Source: Cupriavidus necator (GTDB lineage Bacteria; Pseudomonadota; Gammaproteobacteria; Burkholderiales; Burkholderiaceae). From it: 64,000 nucleotides of DNA. The position numbers were made by a program, and so were the translations under genes. The stretch covers positions 3,410,001-3,474,000 of the forward strand of contig CP074381.1 of the NCBI GenBank assembly GCA_022041995.1, written 5' to 3'. The notes beneath the pieces were generated by a model. That model did no database searches. It had not been told where the DNA came from and was given only the letters and a program-made list of their open reading frames with translations. Shown here piece by piece: positions 1 to 9,998 of this stretch. The first letter of the stretch is position 1. Every line of letters starts with the position of its first letter.

Positions 1-1212
1 GCGCTGGCGCGCGGTCACCAGCACGCCGCCGCGCTGGGTATAGCGCAGCGCGTTCTGCACCAGGTTGAACAGGGCCCGGCGCAACAGCACCGGCTCGGCC
101 ATGGCATACAGCTCGTCGGGCACGCGCGGGGTCAGGGTCAGGCCGCTTTCGCGCGCATCAGCGGCAAACTGGCTCATCACGTCGCGGATCAGCGCGCCCA
201 GCTCGCATGGCTCCAGCGTCGGCAGCACCTTGCGCCCTTCCAGCTTGGACAGGTCCAGCAGCGAACGGAACAAGAGGTCGATGGTCTGGGTGCCCGCCGC
301 CACCTGCTCCACCAGCGGATGCAGCGCTGACGACTGGTTGCGCGCGCGCAGCGCCTCCACCAGCATCACCAGCGCATGCACCGGCTGGCGCAGGTCGTGG
401 CTGGCGGCAGCCAGGAAGCGCGACTTCTCCTCGCTGGCATGCAGCGCGCGCTCTTTTTCATCCTGGAACTGCCTGGCCAGGCGCCGGCTGTCGCCCTCGA
501 GCTGGATGGCGCGCACCAGCGTGACCTGAAGGTTGAAGGCATGGCGCGACAACATCAGCCCATAGATCACCAGCAGCCCCTGCACATAGGCGCCGTGGCC
601 GGGGAAGGCGAATTCCGCCATCAGTATGTTGGGCACCAGGATCGGCACGCCGGCATAGACCAGGTTCGACGGCACGGGCGCTTGCGACACCGCGCCGCCT
701 GCCAGCACCCCAAGGGTCAGCAGGTACAGCACGCTGGAGAACACCACCGAGCCTGTATACAGATGCAGCAGCGCCGAGCTGCCCCAGGTCACGCCGGTCA
801 GGAAGGCAACCGCGCGCATATTGTTCCACCACTTGCGCGTGTGCGCGGAACGGCTCATCGAGGCATGGTCGCGCTGGTAGCCGACGTAGAACCACAGGCC
901 GCCGACCGTCAGCAGCAGCATCACCGCGCACCAGCCGAGCAAGGCTGAGTGGCTCGCGTCGTTCCAGAATCCTAGTGTGGTCAGCGCGGGCAGCAGCACC
1001 GAGGCCACGATCGCCGTAGGCGAGTTCTTATGCACGATGGCCATCAGCTTGGCGCGCGTTTCGACGTCGAGCTGGGCGGTCGCCTGAGGCAGGACTCGGG
1101 GCAGGAGCCGGGAAAAGAACCGGTTGGGCAGCGCTTTCAAGTGTGGCCTGCTGGAATGGGCGGATATCGGGGGCAGCAGGTGCCAGGCCCAAGTGGAGCT
1201 TAAGTGGGCCAT
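1..1212 (-). CDS. Sensor histidine kinase, truncated by the window edge
   Basis: Membrane sensor kinase; only the N-terminal part is in the window, and the rest of the ATP-binding domain lies beyond base 1. Several hydrophobic segments between about residues 65 and 210 form a membrane input domain. A short coiled linker (EGDSRRLARQFQDEKERAL) follows. The H-box HDLRQPVHAL, with its phospho-accepting His near residue 272, and the N-box NLVQNALRY near residue 385 are clear. The HDLRQP type is often a hybrid kinase with a C-terminal receiver domain, which cannot be checked here. The start is uncertain: the frame is open to an ATG at 1212, but a TTG at 1140 or the ATG at 1044 are alternatives. It is divergent from ribF. 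Its signal is unknown. Confidence 0.85.
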   Translation of the reverse strand, partial: MAHLSSTWAWHLLPPISAHSSRPHLKALPNRFFSRLLPRVLPQATAQLDVETRAKLMAIVHKNSPTAIVASVLLPALTTLGFWNDASHSALLGWCAVMLLLTVGGLWFYVGYQRDHASMSRSAHTRKWWNNMRAVAFLTGVTWGSSALLHLYTGSVVFSSVLYLLTLGVLAGGAVSQAPVPSNLVYAGVPILVPNILMAEFAFPGHGAYVQGLLVIYGLMLSRHAFNLQVTLVRAIQLEGDSRRLARQFQDEKERALHASEEKSRFLAAASHDLRQPVHALVMLVEALRARNQSSALHPLVEQVAAGTQTIDLLFRSLLDLSKLEGRKVLPTLEPCELGALIRDVMSQFAADARESGLTLTPRVPDELYAMAEPVLLRRALFNLVQNALRYTQRGGVLVTARQR

Positions 1213-1325
1213 ATCATGCCGCCTTTTGCGGCATCGCGCCATGCTGCGAGGGCCGGTTGCGGCACAAAAACAGCAGTGCGGCACCGGCTGCGGGCACCGG
1301 GAGCGGCAAGCGGACCCATTCGCCT

Positions 1326-1331
1326 TATAAT
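1326..1331 (+). promoter_or_regulatory. Perfect -10 hexamer of ribF
   Basis: TATAAT lies upstream of ribF and overlaps the ATG at 1330. It therefore argues that translation begins downstream, at the GTG at 1366. No convincing -35 was seen. Confidence 0.5.
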
Positions 1332-1365
1332 GCCCGCTTTACCTGAAACGTTTCCCGCCGTCCCC

Positions 1366-2361
1366 GTGAAAGTCTTCCGCGGCCTGCCCAACGCCGAAAG
1401 CCGGGCGCCCTGCGCGCTCACCATCGGCAATTTCGACGGTGTGCATCGCGGCCACCAGTCGCTGCTCGCGCGTGCGCGCGCAGCCGCCGACGCCCGCGGC
1501 CTGCCGCTGTGCGTGATGACCTTCGAGCCGCATCCGCGCGAGTTCTTCACCCCGGACAAGGCCCCCACCCGCATCGCACTGCTGCGCGACAAGCTGGAAA
1601 GCCTGCGCCGCAATGGCGTGGACCGGGTGGTGGTGGAACACTTCAACGCCCACTTTGCCGCCCAGTCGCCGCAGGAGTTCGTCGAGAACGTGCTGTGGCA
1701 CGGCCTGCACGCGCGCTGGCTGCTGGTCGGCGACGACTTCCGCTTCGGCGCCAAACGCGCCGGCGACTTTGCCTACCTGCAGGAAGCCGGGCGCCGCTAC
1801 GGCTTCGATGTCGAGCAGATGGGCTCGGTGTCCGAAGGCGGCATCCGCATCTCCAGCTCGGCGGTGCGCCAGGCGCTGGCCGACGGCGACCTGGAGCATG
1901 CCCGGCGCCTGCTCGGCCACGGCTATGCGATCAGCGGTCACGTGATCCACGGCCGCAAGCTGGGCCGCGACCTGGGCTTCCCGACGCTGAACCTGCGCAT
2001 CTCGCACAAGCGGCCGGCGGTCAGCGGCATCTTCGTGGTGCAGGTGCACGGCATCGCCGACCAGCCCCTGCCGGGCGTGGCCAGCATCGGCGTGCGCCCC
2101 ACCATCGAAGACGCCGGCCGGGTGCTGCTGGAAGTCCACCTGTTCGATTTCAGAGAGAACCTGTACGGCAAGCTGGTGCGGGTTGAATTCATGAAGAAGC
2201 TGCGTGACGAAGCGCGCTTTGACAACCTGGACGAGCTCACCGCCGCCATTGCCAAGGACAGCGCCGATGCGCGCGCCTTCTTCGGCCTGACCGCCCCGGG
2301 CGCGGCCGAAGGCAGCGGCGGGCGCGATTTCGCCACCTCCGCCACCGACCGAATTAGGTAG
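1366..2361 (+). CDS. ribF: Bifunctional riboflavin kinase / FAD synthetase
   Basis: Makes FMN from riboflavin and then FAD from FMN in the cytoplasm. The N-terminal nucleotidyltransferase domain has [11 protein letters not shown]; the C-terminal riboflavin kinase domain has [15 protein letters not shown] with the PTxN motif, and a conserved GVRPT further on. About 331 aa from the chosen GTG, normal for the family. The frame is open upstream to 1204, and an ATG at 1330 is possible, but that ATG sits inside a perfect TATAAT. The start is therefore placed at GTG 1366, giving MKVFRGLPN. It is followed by ileS, lspA, coaBC and dut on the same strand, a usual betaproteobacterial order. Confidence 0.93.
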   Translation: MKVFRGLPNAESRAPCALTIGNFDGVHRGHQSLLARARAAADARGLPLCVMTFEPHPREFFTPDKAPTRIALLRDKLESLRRNGVDRVVVEHFNAHFAAQSPQEFVENVLWHGLHARWLLVGDDFRFGAKRAGDFAYLQEAGRRYGFDVEQMGSVSEGGIRISSSAVRQALADGDLEHARRLLGHGYAISGHVIHGRKLGRDLGFPTLNLRISHKRPAVSGIFVVQVHGIADQPLPGVASIGVRPTIEDAGRVLLEVHLFDFRENLYGKLVRVEFMKKLRDEARFDNLDELTAAIAKDSADARAFFGLTAPGAAEGSGGRDFATSATDRIR

Positions 2362-2486
2362 CGGCCGGCGCCTGCCCGCATGCCAGTGGCGCGGGCCCGG
2401 CACGCACGCCGCCTGCCCCAGTCTTTCCGCGCGCCCCCCGGCCTGCAGCCGCCCGCGCGCCAACCCGAATCGCCCTGAGAATCGAA

Positions 2487-5381
2487 ATGTCTGACGACAA
2501 ACGCGCCAAGCCCGAGAAAAGCAAATATCCCGTCAACCTGCTCGACACGCCCTTCCCGATGCGTGGCGACCTGCCCAAGCGCGAGCCGCAGTGGGTCAAG
2601 CAGTGGCAGGACAAGCAGCTCTACAAAAAGATCCGCGCGGCACGCAAGGGCGCGAAGAAGTTCGTGCTGCATGACGGCCCGCCGTATGCCAACGGCGACA
2701 TCCATATCGGCCACGCCGTCAACAAGGTGCTCAAGGACATGATCATCAAGGCGCGCGGCCTGACCGGGCTGGACGCCGTCTACGTGCCGGGCTGGGACTG
2801 CCACGGCATGCCGATCGAGATCCAGATCGAGAAGAAGTTCGGCAAGGGCCTGCCGGTGCAGGAGGTCCAGGCCAAGGCGCGCGCCTACGCCACCGAGCAG
2901 ATCAAGCGCCAGATGGTGGATTTCGAACGCCTGGGCGTGCTGGGCGACTGGGACCACCCCTACCTGACCATGAACTACAGCAACGAGGCGGATGAACTGC
3001 GCGCACTCGGCAAGATCATGGAGAAGGGCTATGTGTTCCGTGGCCTGAAGCCGGTGAACTGGTGCTTCGACTGCGGCTCGGCGCTGGCCGAGGCCGAGGT
3101 CGAATACAAGGACAAGGTCGACCTGTCGATCGACGTGGGCTTTCCGTTCGCGCAAGCCGACAAGCTGGCGCACGCCTTCAAGGTGCCCTTCGAGCAGCTC
3201 GACGGCAAGCCCGGCTGGATCGTGATCTGGACCACCACGCCGTGGACCATCCCGAGCAACCAGGCGCTGAACGTGCACCCGGAAGTGGAATACGCGCTGG
3301 TCGAGACCCCGCGCGGCTACCTGATCCTGGCCACCGAGCGCGTCGAGGAGCAACTGAAGGTCTACGGCCTGGAAGGCAAGGTCGTGGCCACCACCACCGG
3401 CGCGGCACTGTCGGAAATCCGCTTCCACCACCCCCTGGCCAAGATGGACGCGGGCTATGACCGCCTGTCGCCGGTCTACCTGGGCGACTACGTCACCACC
3501 GACACCGGCTCGGGCATCGTGCACTCGGCGCCGGCCTACGGCGTGGAAGACTTCCAGTCGTGCAAGGCGCACGGCATGGCCGATTCGGACATCATCAGCC
3601 CGGTGATGGGCAACGGCGTCTATGCCGGCACGCTGCCGCTCTTTGGCGGGCTGTCGATCTGGGACGCCAACCCGAAGATTGTGGAGGTGCTGCAGGCCTC
3701 GGGCAACCTGTTCAATTCGCACAAGTACACCCACAGCTACATGCACTGCTGGCGCCACAAGACGCCGATAATCTACCGCGCCACCTCGCAGTGGTTCGCG
3801 GGCATGGACGTGGACCCGGCCGATGAGAACGGCAAGACCGGCCCCACCCTGCGCGAGACCGCGCTGGCCGGCATCGACGCCACCGAGTTCTTCCCGGCCT
3901 GGGGCAAGCAGCGCCTGCACAACATGATCGCCAACCGGCCGGACTGGACGCTGTCGCGCCAGCGCCAGTGGGGCGTGCCGATGGCCTTCTTCCTGCACAA
4001 GGAAACCGGCGCGCTGCACCCGCGCACGGCGCAGCTGCTGGAAGAAGTGGCCAGGCGCGTCGAACAGCACGGCATCGAGGCCTGGCAGGCGCTGGACCCG
4101 GCCGAGCTGCTGGGCGACGAGGCCAGCCAGTACGAGAAAAACCGCGACACGCTGGACGTGTGGTTCGACTCCGGCACCACGCACTGGACCGTGGTCCGCG
4201 GCTCGCACCGCGACGACCTGTACGATCCGTGCGCCGATGAACCCGATGGCCGCCTTGCCGACCTGTACCTGGAAGGCTCCGACCAGCACCGCGGCTGGTT
4301 CCACTCGTCGCTGCTGACCGCGTCGATGCTGTACGGCAAGCCGCCCTACAAGGCGCTGCTGACGCACGGCTTCACCGTCGACGGCGAAGGCCGCAAGATG
4401 TCCAAGTCGGTCGGCAATACCGTGTCGCCGCAGGACATCTCGAACAAGATGGGCGCCGAGATCATCCGCCTGTGGGTGGCTTCGACCGATTACTCGGGCG
4501 AGCTGTCGATCTCCGACGAGATCCTCAAGCGCGTGGTGGAAGGCTACCGCCGCATCCGCAATACGCTGCGCTTCCTGCTGTCCAACCTGTCCGACTACGA
4601 CCACGCCAGGCATGCGCTGCCGGCGTCGGAATGGCTGGAAATCGACCGCTACGCCGTGGCGCTGACCGCGCAACTGCAGAAGGAAGTGCTGTCGCACTAC
4701 GAGTCGTATGAATTCCATCCGGTAGTGGCCAAGCTGCAGACCTTCTGCTCCGAGGACCTGGGCGGCTTCTACCTCGATGTGCTGAAGGACCGCCTGTACA
4801 CCACCGCGCCGGACTCCAAGGCCCGCCGCGCGGCGCAGAATGCGCTGTACCACATCGCCCAGGCGATGCTGCACTGGATGGCGCCGTTCCTGTCGTTCAC
4901 CGCCGAGGAAGCGTGGCAGATCTTCGCCCACGGCACCGAGCACACCGACACCATCTTCACCAGCACTTACTACCCGGTGCCGGAAGTCGACGACGGCGCC
5001 GACGACCTGCTGCAGAAGTGGCACACGCTGCGCGAAGTGCGCGCCGAGGTCACCAAGCAGCTGGAAGCGGTGCGCGTGGAAGGCGAGATCGGCTCGTCGC
5101 TGCAGGCCGAGCTGACCATCCAGGCCGGCGGCCCGGTGCTGGACGCGTTGCTGAGCCTGGGCGACGACCTGCGCTTCGTGCTGCTGACCTCATCGGCCAA
5201 GGTAACGCACGCGCCCGAGGCCGGCGACCTGCTGGTCACGGTGACCCCGTCGGCCCATGCCAAGTGCGAGCGCTGCTGGCACTACCGCGCCGATGTCGGC
5301 CACAACCCGGATCATCCGACCCTCTGCGGGCGCTGCGACAGCAACCTGTTCGGCGCCGGTGAACACAGGAGCCATGCCTGA
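2487..5381 (+). CDS. ileS: Isoleucyl-tRNA synthetase
   Basis: Charges tRNA-Ile and edits valine mischarging. 964 aa, full length for the bacterial type. The class I signature HIGH is at residues 73-76 and KMSKS at about 637-641. The editing domain has TTPWTIPSN, and the C-terminal zinc finger has CERCWHYR followed by CGRC (about residues 927-948). Cytosolic. The stop overlaps the lspA start by one base (TGATG), so the two genes are translationally coupled, as in many proteobacteria. Confidence 0.98.
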   Translation: MSDDKRAKPEKSKYPVNLLDTPFPMRGDLPKREPQWVKQWQDKQLYKKIRAARKGAKKFVLHDGPPYANGDIHIGHAVNKVLKDMIIKARGLTGLDAVYVPGWDCHGMPIEIQIEKKFGKGLPVQEVQAKARAYATEQIKRQMVDFERLGVLGDWDHPYLTMNYSNEADELRALGKIMEKGYVFRGLKPVNWCFDCGSALAEAEVEYKDKVDLSIDVGFPFAQADKLAHAFKVPFEQLDGKPGWIVIWTTTPWTIPSNQALNVHPEVEYALVETPRGYLILATERVEEQLKVYGLEGKVVATTTGAALSEIRFHHPLAKMDAGYDRLSPVYLGDYVTTDTGSGIVHSAPAYGVEDFQSCKAHGMADSDIISPVMGNGVYAGTLPLFGGLSIWDANPKIVEVLQASGNLFNSHKYTHSYMHCWRHKTPIIYRATSQWFAGMDVDPADENGKTGPTLRETALAGIDATEFFPAWGKQRLHNMIANRPDWTLSRQRQWGVPMAFFLHKETGALHPRTAQLLEEVARRVEQHGIEAWQALDPAELLGDEASQYEKNRDTLDVWFDSGTTHWTVVRGSHRDDLYDPCADEPDGRLADLYLEGSDQHRGWFHSSLLTASMLYGKPPYKALLTHGFTVDGEGRKMSKSVGNTVSPQDISNKMGAEIIRLWVASTDYSGELSISDEILKRVVEGYRRIRNTLRFLLSNLSDYDHARHALPASEWLEIDRYAVALTAQLQKEVLSHYESYEFHPVVAKLQTFCSEDLGGFYLDVLKDRLYTTAPDSKARRAAQNALYHIAQAMLHWMAPFLSFTAEEAWQIFAHGTEHTDTIFTSTYYPVPEVDDGADDLLQKWHTLREVRAEVTKQLEAVRVEGEIGSSLQAELTIQAGGPVLDALLSLGDDLRFVLLTSSAKVTHAPEAGDLLVTVTPSAHAKCERCWHYRADVGHNPDHPTLCGRCDSNLFGAGEHRSHA

Positions 5382-5911
5382 TGGCATCGACCACGTCCCG
5401 TTCCGCCCGCCCGGCCCGCCGCAACAACAAGGCCGCCGGCAGCACCACCCCGCTGCTGTGGATGGCCTTCGCGCTGCTGGTAGTAGTGCTCGACCAGTTC
5501 TTCAAGATCGTCATCGTGCGCACCTTCACCTATGGTGAATCGCGCCCGGTGACCGGCTTCTTCAATCTGGTGCTGGTCTACAACAAGGGCGCGGCGTTCA
5601 GCTTCCTGGCCGATGCCGGCGGCTGGCAGCGCTGGTTCTTCACCGGTCTTGGCCTCGTGGTGGGCGCGTTCATCATCTGGCTGCTGTACCGCCATACCGG
5701 CCAGCGCATGTTCTGCTTCGCGGTGTCGCTAATCCTGGGCGGCGCGGTCGGCAACGTGATCGACCGCGTGGTCTATGGGCACGTGGTCGATTTCCTGGAT
5801 TTCTATGTACGCAACTACCACTGGCCAGCCTTCAACGTGGCTGACTGCGCGATCACGGTCGGCGCGGTGCTGCTGATCGTGGACGAGTTGCGGCGGGTGC
5901 GGCGGCACTGA
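5381..5911 (+). CDS. lspA: Lipoprotein signal peptidase (signal peptidase II)
   Basis: Inner-membrane aspartyl protease that removes signal peptides from diacylglyceryl-prolipoproteins. 176 aa with four hydrophobic segments. The catalytic pair is D137 (GHVVDF) and D155 ([10 protein letters not shown]), with the same 18-residue spacing as in E. coli. The N-terminal 22 residues are basic and Ser/Arg-rich, longer than in E. coli. The start overlaps the ileS stop. It is the target of globomycin in this family. Confidence 0.97.
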   Translation: MASTTSRSARPARRNNKAAGSTTPLLWMAFALLVVVLDQFFKIVIVRTFTYGESRPVTGFFNLVLVYNKGAAFSFLADAGGWQRWFFTGLGLVVGAFIIWLLYRHTGQRMFCFAVSLILGGAVGNVIDRVVYGHVVDFLDFYVRNYHWPAFNVADCAITVGAVLLIVDELRRVRRH

Positions 5912-5927
5912 GCGCCCTGATTGTGTT

Positions 5928-5963
5928 CCCCTCTCGCCTCATGGGGAGAGGGTAGGGTGAGGG
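5928..5963. repeat. REP-like C/G-rich element, copy 1
   Basis: CCCCTCTC and GGGGAGAGGG arms are followed by TAGGGTGAGGG. It matches the element at 46494-46532 in design (CCCTCTC arm, short loop, GAGAGGG arm, then GGGTGAGGG). It lies between lspA and coaBC. Such elements are common dispersed repeats in GC-rich proteobacteria. Confidence 0.6.
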
Positions 5964-6010
5964 TGGTTGAGCAAGGCACCACGCCACCAGGACCGCCCGG
6001 CCTCCCCCGG

Positions 6011-6038
6011 CCCCACTCCCGCCATGCCGGGAGTGGGG
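6011..6038. repeat. Perfect 10-bp hairpin between lspA and coaBC
   Basis: CCCCACTCCC (6011-6020) pairs with GGGAGTGGGG (6029-6038) around an 8-nt loop. It has no T-run, so it is not a classical terminator. It may be part of the same repeat family as 5928-5963, and it could stabilise the mRNA 3' end. Confidence 0.5.
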
Positions 6039-6100
6039 AGCCAACCCTCAACCGGCTTCCCCGGTATCATTTCCCTTTCTCCCCAGCCAGGTTCCTCACC

Positions 6101-7303
6101 ATGGATTTGCGCGGCAAGCACATCGTTCTCGGCCTGACCGGCGGCATCGCCTGCTACAAGTCGGCCGAACTGGTCCGCCTGCTGACCAAGGCCGGCGCCA
6201 CCGTGCAGGTCGCCATGACCGAGGCGGCGACGCATTTCATCACGCCGGTGACGATGCAGGCGCTGTCCGGCCGGCCGGTCTTCCTGTCGCAGTGGGATGC
6301 CCGCATCGACAACAACATGGCGCACATCGACCTGTCGCGCGAGGCCGATGCCATCGTCATCGCCCCGGCCTCGACCGATTTCATGGCGCGCCTGGCCAAC
6401 GGGCTGTGTGACGACCTGCTCAGCACCCTGTGCATCGCGCGCGACTGCCCGCTGCTGGTGGCACCGGCGATGAACCGCCAGATGTGGGCCGCCCCCGCCA
6501 CCCAGCGCAATGCCGCGCAGCTGCGCGCCGACGGTGTGATGATCCTGGGCCCTGGCAGCGGCGACCAGGCCTGCGGCGAGGTCGGCGACGGCCGCATGCT
6601 GGAGCCCGAAGAGCTGCTCGACGACATCATCGCCTTCTTCCAGCCCAAGCCGCTGCAAGGCAAGCGCGTGCTGATCACCGCCGGCCCGACCTTCGAGGCC
6701 ATCGACCCGGTGCGCGGCATCACCAACCTGTCATCCGGCAAGATGGGCTTCTCGATCGCGCGCGCGGCGCGCGAGGCCGGCGCCGAGGTGCTGCTGGTGG
6801 CCGGCCCTACCGGCCTGCCCACCCCGCGCGGCGTGGCGCGCACCGACGTGCGCAGCGCGCAGCAGATGCATGACGCGGTGATCGCGCAGCTGCACGGCGT
6901 GGATGTCTTTGTCGCCGTGGCCGCGGTGGCGGACTGGCGCCCGGCTGAAGTCGCGCAGCAGAAGCTGAAGAAGGCCAACGAAACCGACACCCCCACGCTG
7001 CAGTTTGTGCAGAACCCCGACATCCTGGCCTCGGTCGCGGCGCGGGCTGACGCACCCTACTGCGTCGGCTTTGCCGCCGAGAGCGAGAACCTGGAGCAGT
7101 ACGGCGAGCAGAAGCGCCAGCGCAAGGGCGTGCCGCTGCTGGTCGGCAATATCGGCCACCATACCTTTGGCCTGGACGACAACGAGATCGTGCTGTTCGA
7201 CGCCGCCGGCATGACGCGGCTGCCGCGTGCCGACAAGCTGTCGCTGGCGCGCCAGCTGGTGGCGGCGATCGGCCAGCGCCTGCCTGGCCGCGCACGGCCC
7301 TGA
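6101..7303 (+). CDS. coaBC: Phosphopantothenoylcysteine decarboxylase / synthetase
   Basis: Bifunctional CoA biosynthesis enzyme: joins cysteine to 4'-phosphopantothenate and decarboxylates the product. 400 aa. The flavoprotein CoaC domain is N-terminal, with GGIACYKSAEL, the PAMNRQMW active-site motif and the CGEVGDGRM substrate flap. The CoaB domain begins near residue 188 with ITAGPTFEAIDPVRGITN and SSGKMG. Start chosen at the ATG giving MDLRGKHIVLG. A TATCAT hexamer at 6065-6070 is a possible -10, so it may have its own promoter separate from ileS-lspA. Confidence 0.96.
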   Translation: MDLRGKHIVLGLTGGIACYKSAELVRLLTKAGATVQVAMTEAATHFITPVTMQALSGRPVFLSQWDARIDNNMAHIDLSREADAIVIAPASTDFMARLANGLCDDLLSTLCIARDCPLLVAPAMNRQMWAAPATQRNAAQLRADGVMILGPGSGDQACGEVGDGRMLEPEELLDDIIAFFQPKPLQGKRVLITAGPTFEAIDPVRGITNLSSGKMGFSIARAAREAGAEVLLVAGPTGLPTPRGVARTDVRSAQQMHDAVIAQLHGVDVFVAVAAVADWRPAEVAQQKLKKANETDTPTLQFVQNPDILASVAARADAPYCVGFAAESENLEQYGEQKRQRKGVPLLVGNIGHHTFGLDDNEIVLFDAAGMTRLPRADKLSLARQLVAAIGQRLPGRARP

Positions 7304-7374
7304 TGGCAGGCGCGCGTCCGGTATCATGCGCGGCTGCCACCTATTCCGTTGAACCGATTTCCCCCAGGATTCCC

Positions 7375-7875
7375 ATGACCCAGCCACTGAACCCGACCGT
7401 CGAAATCAAGGTGCTCGATGCGCGCCTGAATGAATGGGGCCTGCCCGCCTACCAGAGCGAAATGGCCGCCGCCATCGACCTGCATGCCTGCATCGACGCC
7501 CCGGTATCGATCGCGCCGGGCACGCCCGCGCAACTGGTGCCGGCCGGCATCGCCGTGCACATGGGCAACCCGTACATGGCCGCGACCATCGTGCCGCGCT
7601 CTGGCCTGGGCCACAAGAAGGGCCTGGTGCTGGGCAATTCGATCGGCGTGATCGATGCCGACTACCAGGGCCAGATCATGGTCAGCGTATGGAACCGCAA
7701 TGCGCATGGCACCGAGCCGATCGTGATCCAGCCGGGCGAGCGCATCGCGCAGATGATGTTCGTGCCGGTGCTGCGGCCGGTGTTTTCGACGGTGGAAGCA
7801 TTCAGCGAAGACAGCGAACGCGGCGCGGGCGGCTTTGGCTCGACCGGCGTGCATCACGCCAAGGCCAGCGCCTGA
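7375..7875 (+). CDS. dut: dUTP diphosphatase
   Basis: Hydrolyses dUTP to dUMP, preventing uracil incorporation and supplying thymidylate synthesis. 166 aa, trimeric type. Conserved motifs in order: AAIDLHA, PRSGLG, GVIDADYQGQI, GERIAQMMFVPV and the C-terminal P-loop-like RGAGGFGSTG. A TATCAT -10 candidate lies at 7322-7327. It follows coaBC by 71 bp, a common pairing, and ends at a strong hairpin terminator. Confidence 0.97.
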   Translation: MTQPLNPTVEIKVLDARLNEWGLPAYQSEMAAAIDLHACIDAPVSIAPGTPAQLVPAGIAVHMGNPYMAATIVPRSGLGHKKGLVLGNSIGVIDADYQGQIMVSVWNRNAHGTEPIVIQPGERIAQMMFVPVLRPVFSTVEAFSEDSERGAGGFGSTGVHHAKASA

Positions 7876-7898
7876 CGCAGCCTGCGGCCGCACAAGAC

Positions 7899-7930
7899 AC
7901 TGGCGCCCCGCGGGGCGCCAGTTTGCTTTT
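7899..7930 (+). terminator. Rho-independent terminator after dut
   Basis: Perfect 24-nt palindrome ACTGGCGCCCCG / CGGGGCGCCAGT (7899-7922) followed by TTGCTTTT. It ends the ribF-dut block and separates it from the convergent VOC gene. Confidence 0.88.
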
Positions 7931-8778
7931 CAGCCCTGCTGCTCGAACAGCAGCGCCACGCCGCCGGCGGCATCCGCCAGCACCAGGGTCTCACGCGGGC
8001 CCAGGTCGTGGGTCGGCACACCCTGTTCGCGCCAGCCGGCACGCGCGGCCGCCAGGTCATTGGTGTGCAGGCGGATCGCCGCGTAGCCCGGCCCGTCGCG
8101 CCGGATATGCGCGGTGCCGGTGGCCGAAGCCAGCGCCTGCGGCGTGCTGACCACCAGCGTGGCATCGTCCAGCGCCAGGCTGCAGACATGTTCGCTCAGC
8201 TGCGTCAGCTCGCCGCCTGTCAGCTCGGCGTAGGCGCGCGCGGCGGCGTCCACCAGCGCGGGCGCCACCACCAGGAACATGGTGGCGATGCTCTGCGCGC
8301 CGTTGGCATGACGGGTCCATTCGGGCCGCCACAGCAGTTCGGGCGTACGGTGCTCGCAGACGAAGTAGCGCGCGCCCGGTGCATCGTCGAGCGCGGTCAC
8401 GCGAAAGGTGGCCGGGTGCTCGCTGCCGTCATCCAGCCGCACCGGACGCGAAAACTCGATCGGGTCCGAGGTGTGCCAGCCCGCCGCACGCAGCCGTGCC
8501 GCGGTGGCAAAGGCGTCAGTGCTCTTGCATGACATTGCCGCGCAACCGCCGCCGTGCGCCTGCGCATCCCAGTAGTACTGGCGGCTGGGGCTGGGCGCGG
8601 TGACATGGAGCAGCTCCAGGTAGTCCCGCCGCAGCATGATGCAGTGGTTCTGCGAGCCAAGCGTGTGATAGCCGCGCGGCGTCAGCGTAAAGCCGAGCCG
8701 GCGCCAGGCCTGGGCCCCGGCATCGAGGTCTGGGCACACCACCACGGCGTGGTCGAACATTTCCGCTTGCGTTGCCAT
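7930..8778 (-). CDS. VOC-superfamily (glyoxalase-like) protein
   Basis: About 282 aa. Two repeated beta-alpha-beta-beta-beta modules are suggested by FDHAVVVCPDLDAGAQAWRR at the N-terminus and GYAAIRLHTNDLAAARAGW near the C-terminus. It most resembles the glyoxalase-like domain family with HAVVVCPDL and LLHVTAP. Substrate unknown. Start chosen at the second ATG of the pair (8778), because GAGAGG lies 6 nt upstream of it. The gene lies 41 bp downstream of the Bug-type receptor gene on the same strand, so the two are probably co-transcribed. The pairing suggests a role linked to an imported carboxylate, but this is inference only. Confidence 0.75.
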   Translation of the reverse strand: MATQAEMFDHAVVVCPDLDAGAQAWRRLGFTLTPRGYHTLGSQNHCIMLRRDYLELLHVTAPSPSRQYYWDAQAHGGGCAAMSCKSTDAFATAARLRAAGWHTSDPIEFSRPVRLDDGSEHPATFRVTALDDAPGARYFVCEHRTPELLWRPEWTRHANGAQSIATMFLVVAPALVDAAARAYAELTGGELTQLSEHVCSLALDDATLVVSTPQALASATGTAHIRRDGPGYAAIRLHTNDLAAARAGWREQGVPTHDLGPRETLVLADAAGGVALLFEQQG

Positions 8779-8819
8779 CGGCATCCTCTCGGTTTCACGG
8801 CGCACCGGCGCCGGCATCG

Positions 8820-9827
8820 TCATTCGAACTGGATATTGGCCTTGCGCGCCACGGCCTGCCATTTGTCATGCTCGCGGCGCACCAGATTGCCGAGGTCGGC
8901 CGGGCTGCCGCCCACGATCTCGAAGCCCTGCGCGGCCAGCGCATCGAGCACGCGCGGCTGGCGCAGCGATTCGACCAGCGCGTCGTGGATGCGCGTGACC
9001 GTGGATGCCGGCAGGCCGGCCGGGCCGAACACGCCGATCCAGGAGTAGGCCTCGAAGCCCTTGAGCCCCTGCTCGGCCACCGTCGGCACCTGCGGCAGCT
9101 GGCGCAGCCGGCTGGTGCCGGTCACGCCCAGCACCTTGATGGTGCGTGCGGCCACGTGCGCCTGCACGGCGGCGTAGCTGCTGAAGAACATATCGACCTC
9201 GTTGGACAGCACCGCCTGCACGGCCGGGCCGCCGCCCTTGTAGGGCACATGCAGCATGCGCACGCCGGCTTCGGTCGCCAGCGCCTCGGCCGCCAGCTGG
9301 TTCAGGCTGCCGATGCCGGACGACGCATAGCGCACGCTGTCGGGCCTGGCCTTGGCCAGCGCCACCAGCTCGCGCACATTGGCCACGGGCAGCGCGGGAT
9401 TGGCGGCAATCACCAGCGGAAAGCGCACCAGCTGCGAGATTGGCGAGAAATCGCGGAAGGTGTCGTAGGGCAGCTGCTTGTAGGCGAAAGGGTTGATGGC
9501 GTGGGTGTCGAAGGCCATCAACAGGGTGGTGCCGTCCGGCTTTGCGCGCGCCACCGTGCTCGATGCGATCAGGCCGCCGGCACCCGGCTTGTTGTCGACT
9601 ACCACGGTCTGCCCCAGCGCCGCCTTCAGCCCGGGCTGCAACTGCCGGGCCACGATGTCGACGCTCCCGCCAGGCGGGAACGGCAGCACCAGCGCGATCG
9701 GGTGGTTGCCCGCCAGCGGTTCGGCGCCAGTGGCGGCAGCGGCGTGGAGCATCGGGACGGGCATGGCGCCCAGCGGCAGGATCTTGAGCAGCAGGCGGCG
9801 GCGCCGCGTGCGTTCGGCAGAGGACAT
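8820..9827 (-). CDS. Bug-family (TctC-like) periplasmic solute receptor
   Basis: Extracytoplasmic binding protein of the tripartite tricarboxylate receptor family, greatly expanded in Bordetella and Cupriavidus. 335 aa. An Arg-rich N-terminus (TRRRRLLLK) precedes a hydrophobic stretch ending in HAAAATGA, which could be a Tat-type or Sec signal peptide. Family features: FPPGGSVDIVAR, VVVDNKPGAGG, and VPYKGGGPAVQAVL with DMFFSSYAAV. Start chosen at the ATG giving MSSAERT. No TctA/TctB membrane partners lie nearby, which is usual for these orphan receptors. Ligand unknown, probably an organic acid or amide. Confidence 0.9.
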   Translation of the reverse strand: MSSAERTRRRRLLLKILPLGAMPVPMLHAAAATGAEPLAGNHPIALVLPFPPGGSVDIVARQLQPGLKAALGQTVVVDNKPGAGGLIASSTVARAKPDGTTLLMAFDTHAINPFAYKQLPYDTFRDFSPISQLVRFPLVIAANPALPVANVRELVALAKARPDSVRYASSGIGSLNQLAAEALATEAGVRMLHVPYKGGGPAVQAVLSNEVDMFFSSYAAVQAHVAARTIKVLGVTGTSRLRQLPQVPTVAEQGLKGFEAYSWIGVFGPAGLPASTVTRIHDALVESLRQPRVLDALAAQGFEIVGGSPADLGNLVRREHDKWQAVARKANIQFE

Positions 9828-9917
9828 CAGGGTTTTCAGGCTGGATTCCTGGCCAATGCGCGGCCAGCTGCGGCCGCAAACCCGTGCCCCGACGGGCATG
9901 GCCGGCGGCCGCCGGGA

Positions 9918-9946
9918 CAAAAAAAGGACGGCATGACTGCCGCCCC
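9918..9946 (-). terminator. Terminator downstream of clpA (minus strand)
   Basis: On the minus strand the arms GGCGGCA and TGCCGTC (one G-U pair) flank a GTCA loop and are followed by a T-run (the A-run just after 9918 on the plus strand). Just upstream, at 9962-9993, a second 13-bp inverted repeat (GATCGGCCGCGTT / AACGTGGCCGATC) precedes the clpA stop region. Together they close the clpS-clpA transcript. Confidence 0.7.
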
Positions 9947-9998
9947 CGTATTTTGCCCGATGATCGGCCACGTTGCAGGCAACGCGGCCGATCACCGC

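Noticed and set aside
1204-1365. N-terminal extension of RibF
   Set aside because: The extension lacks family similarity and crosses a perfect TATAAT.
1938-5024. Very long open frame antisense to ileS (also antisense to clpA, the hydantoin operon, dnaK and pabBC)
   Set aside because: High-GC codon bias leaves long antisense frames. They have no recognisable domains or ribosome sites, and the sense proteins are complete.
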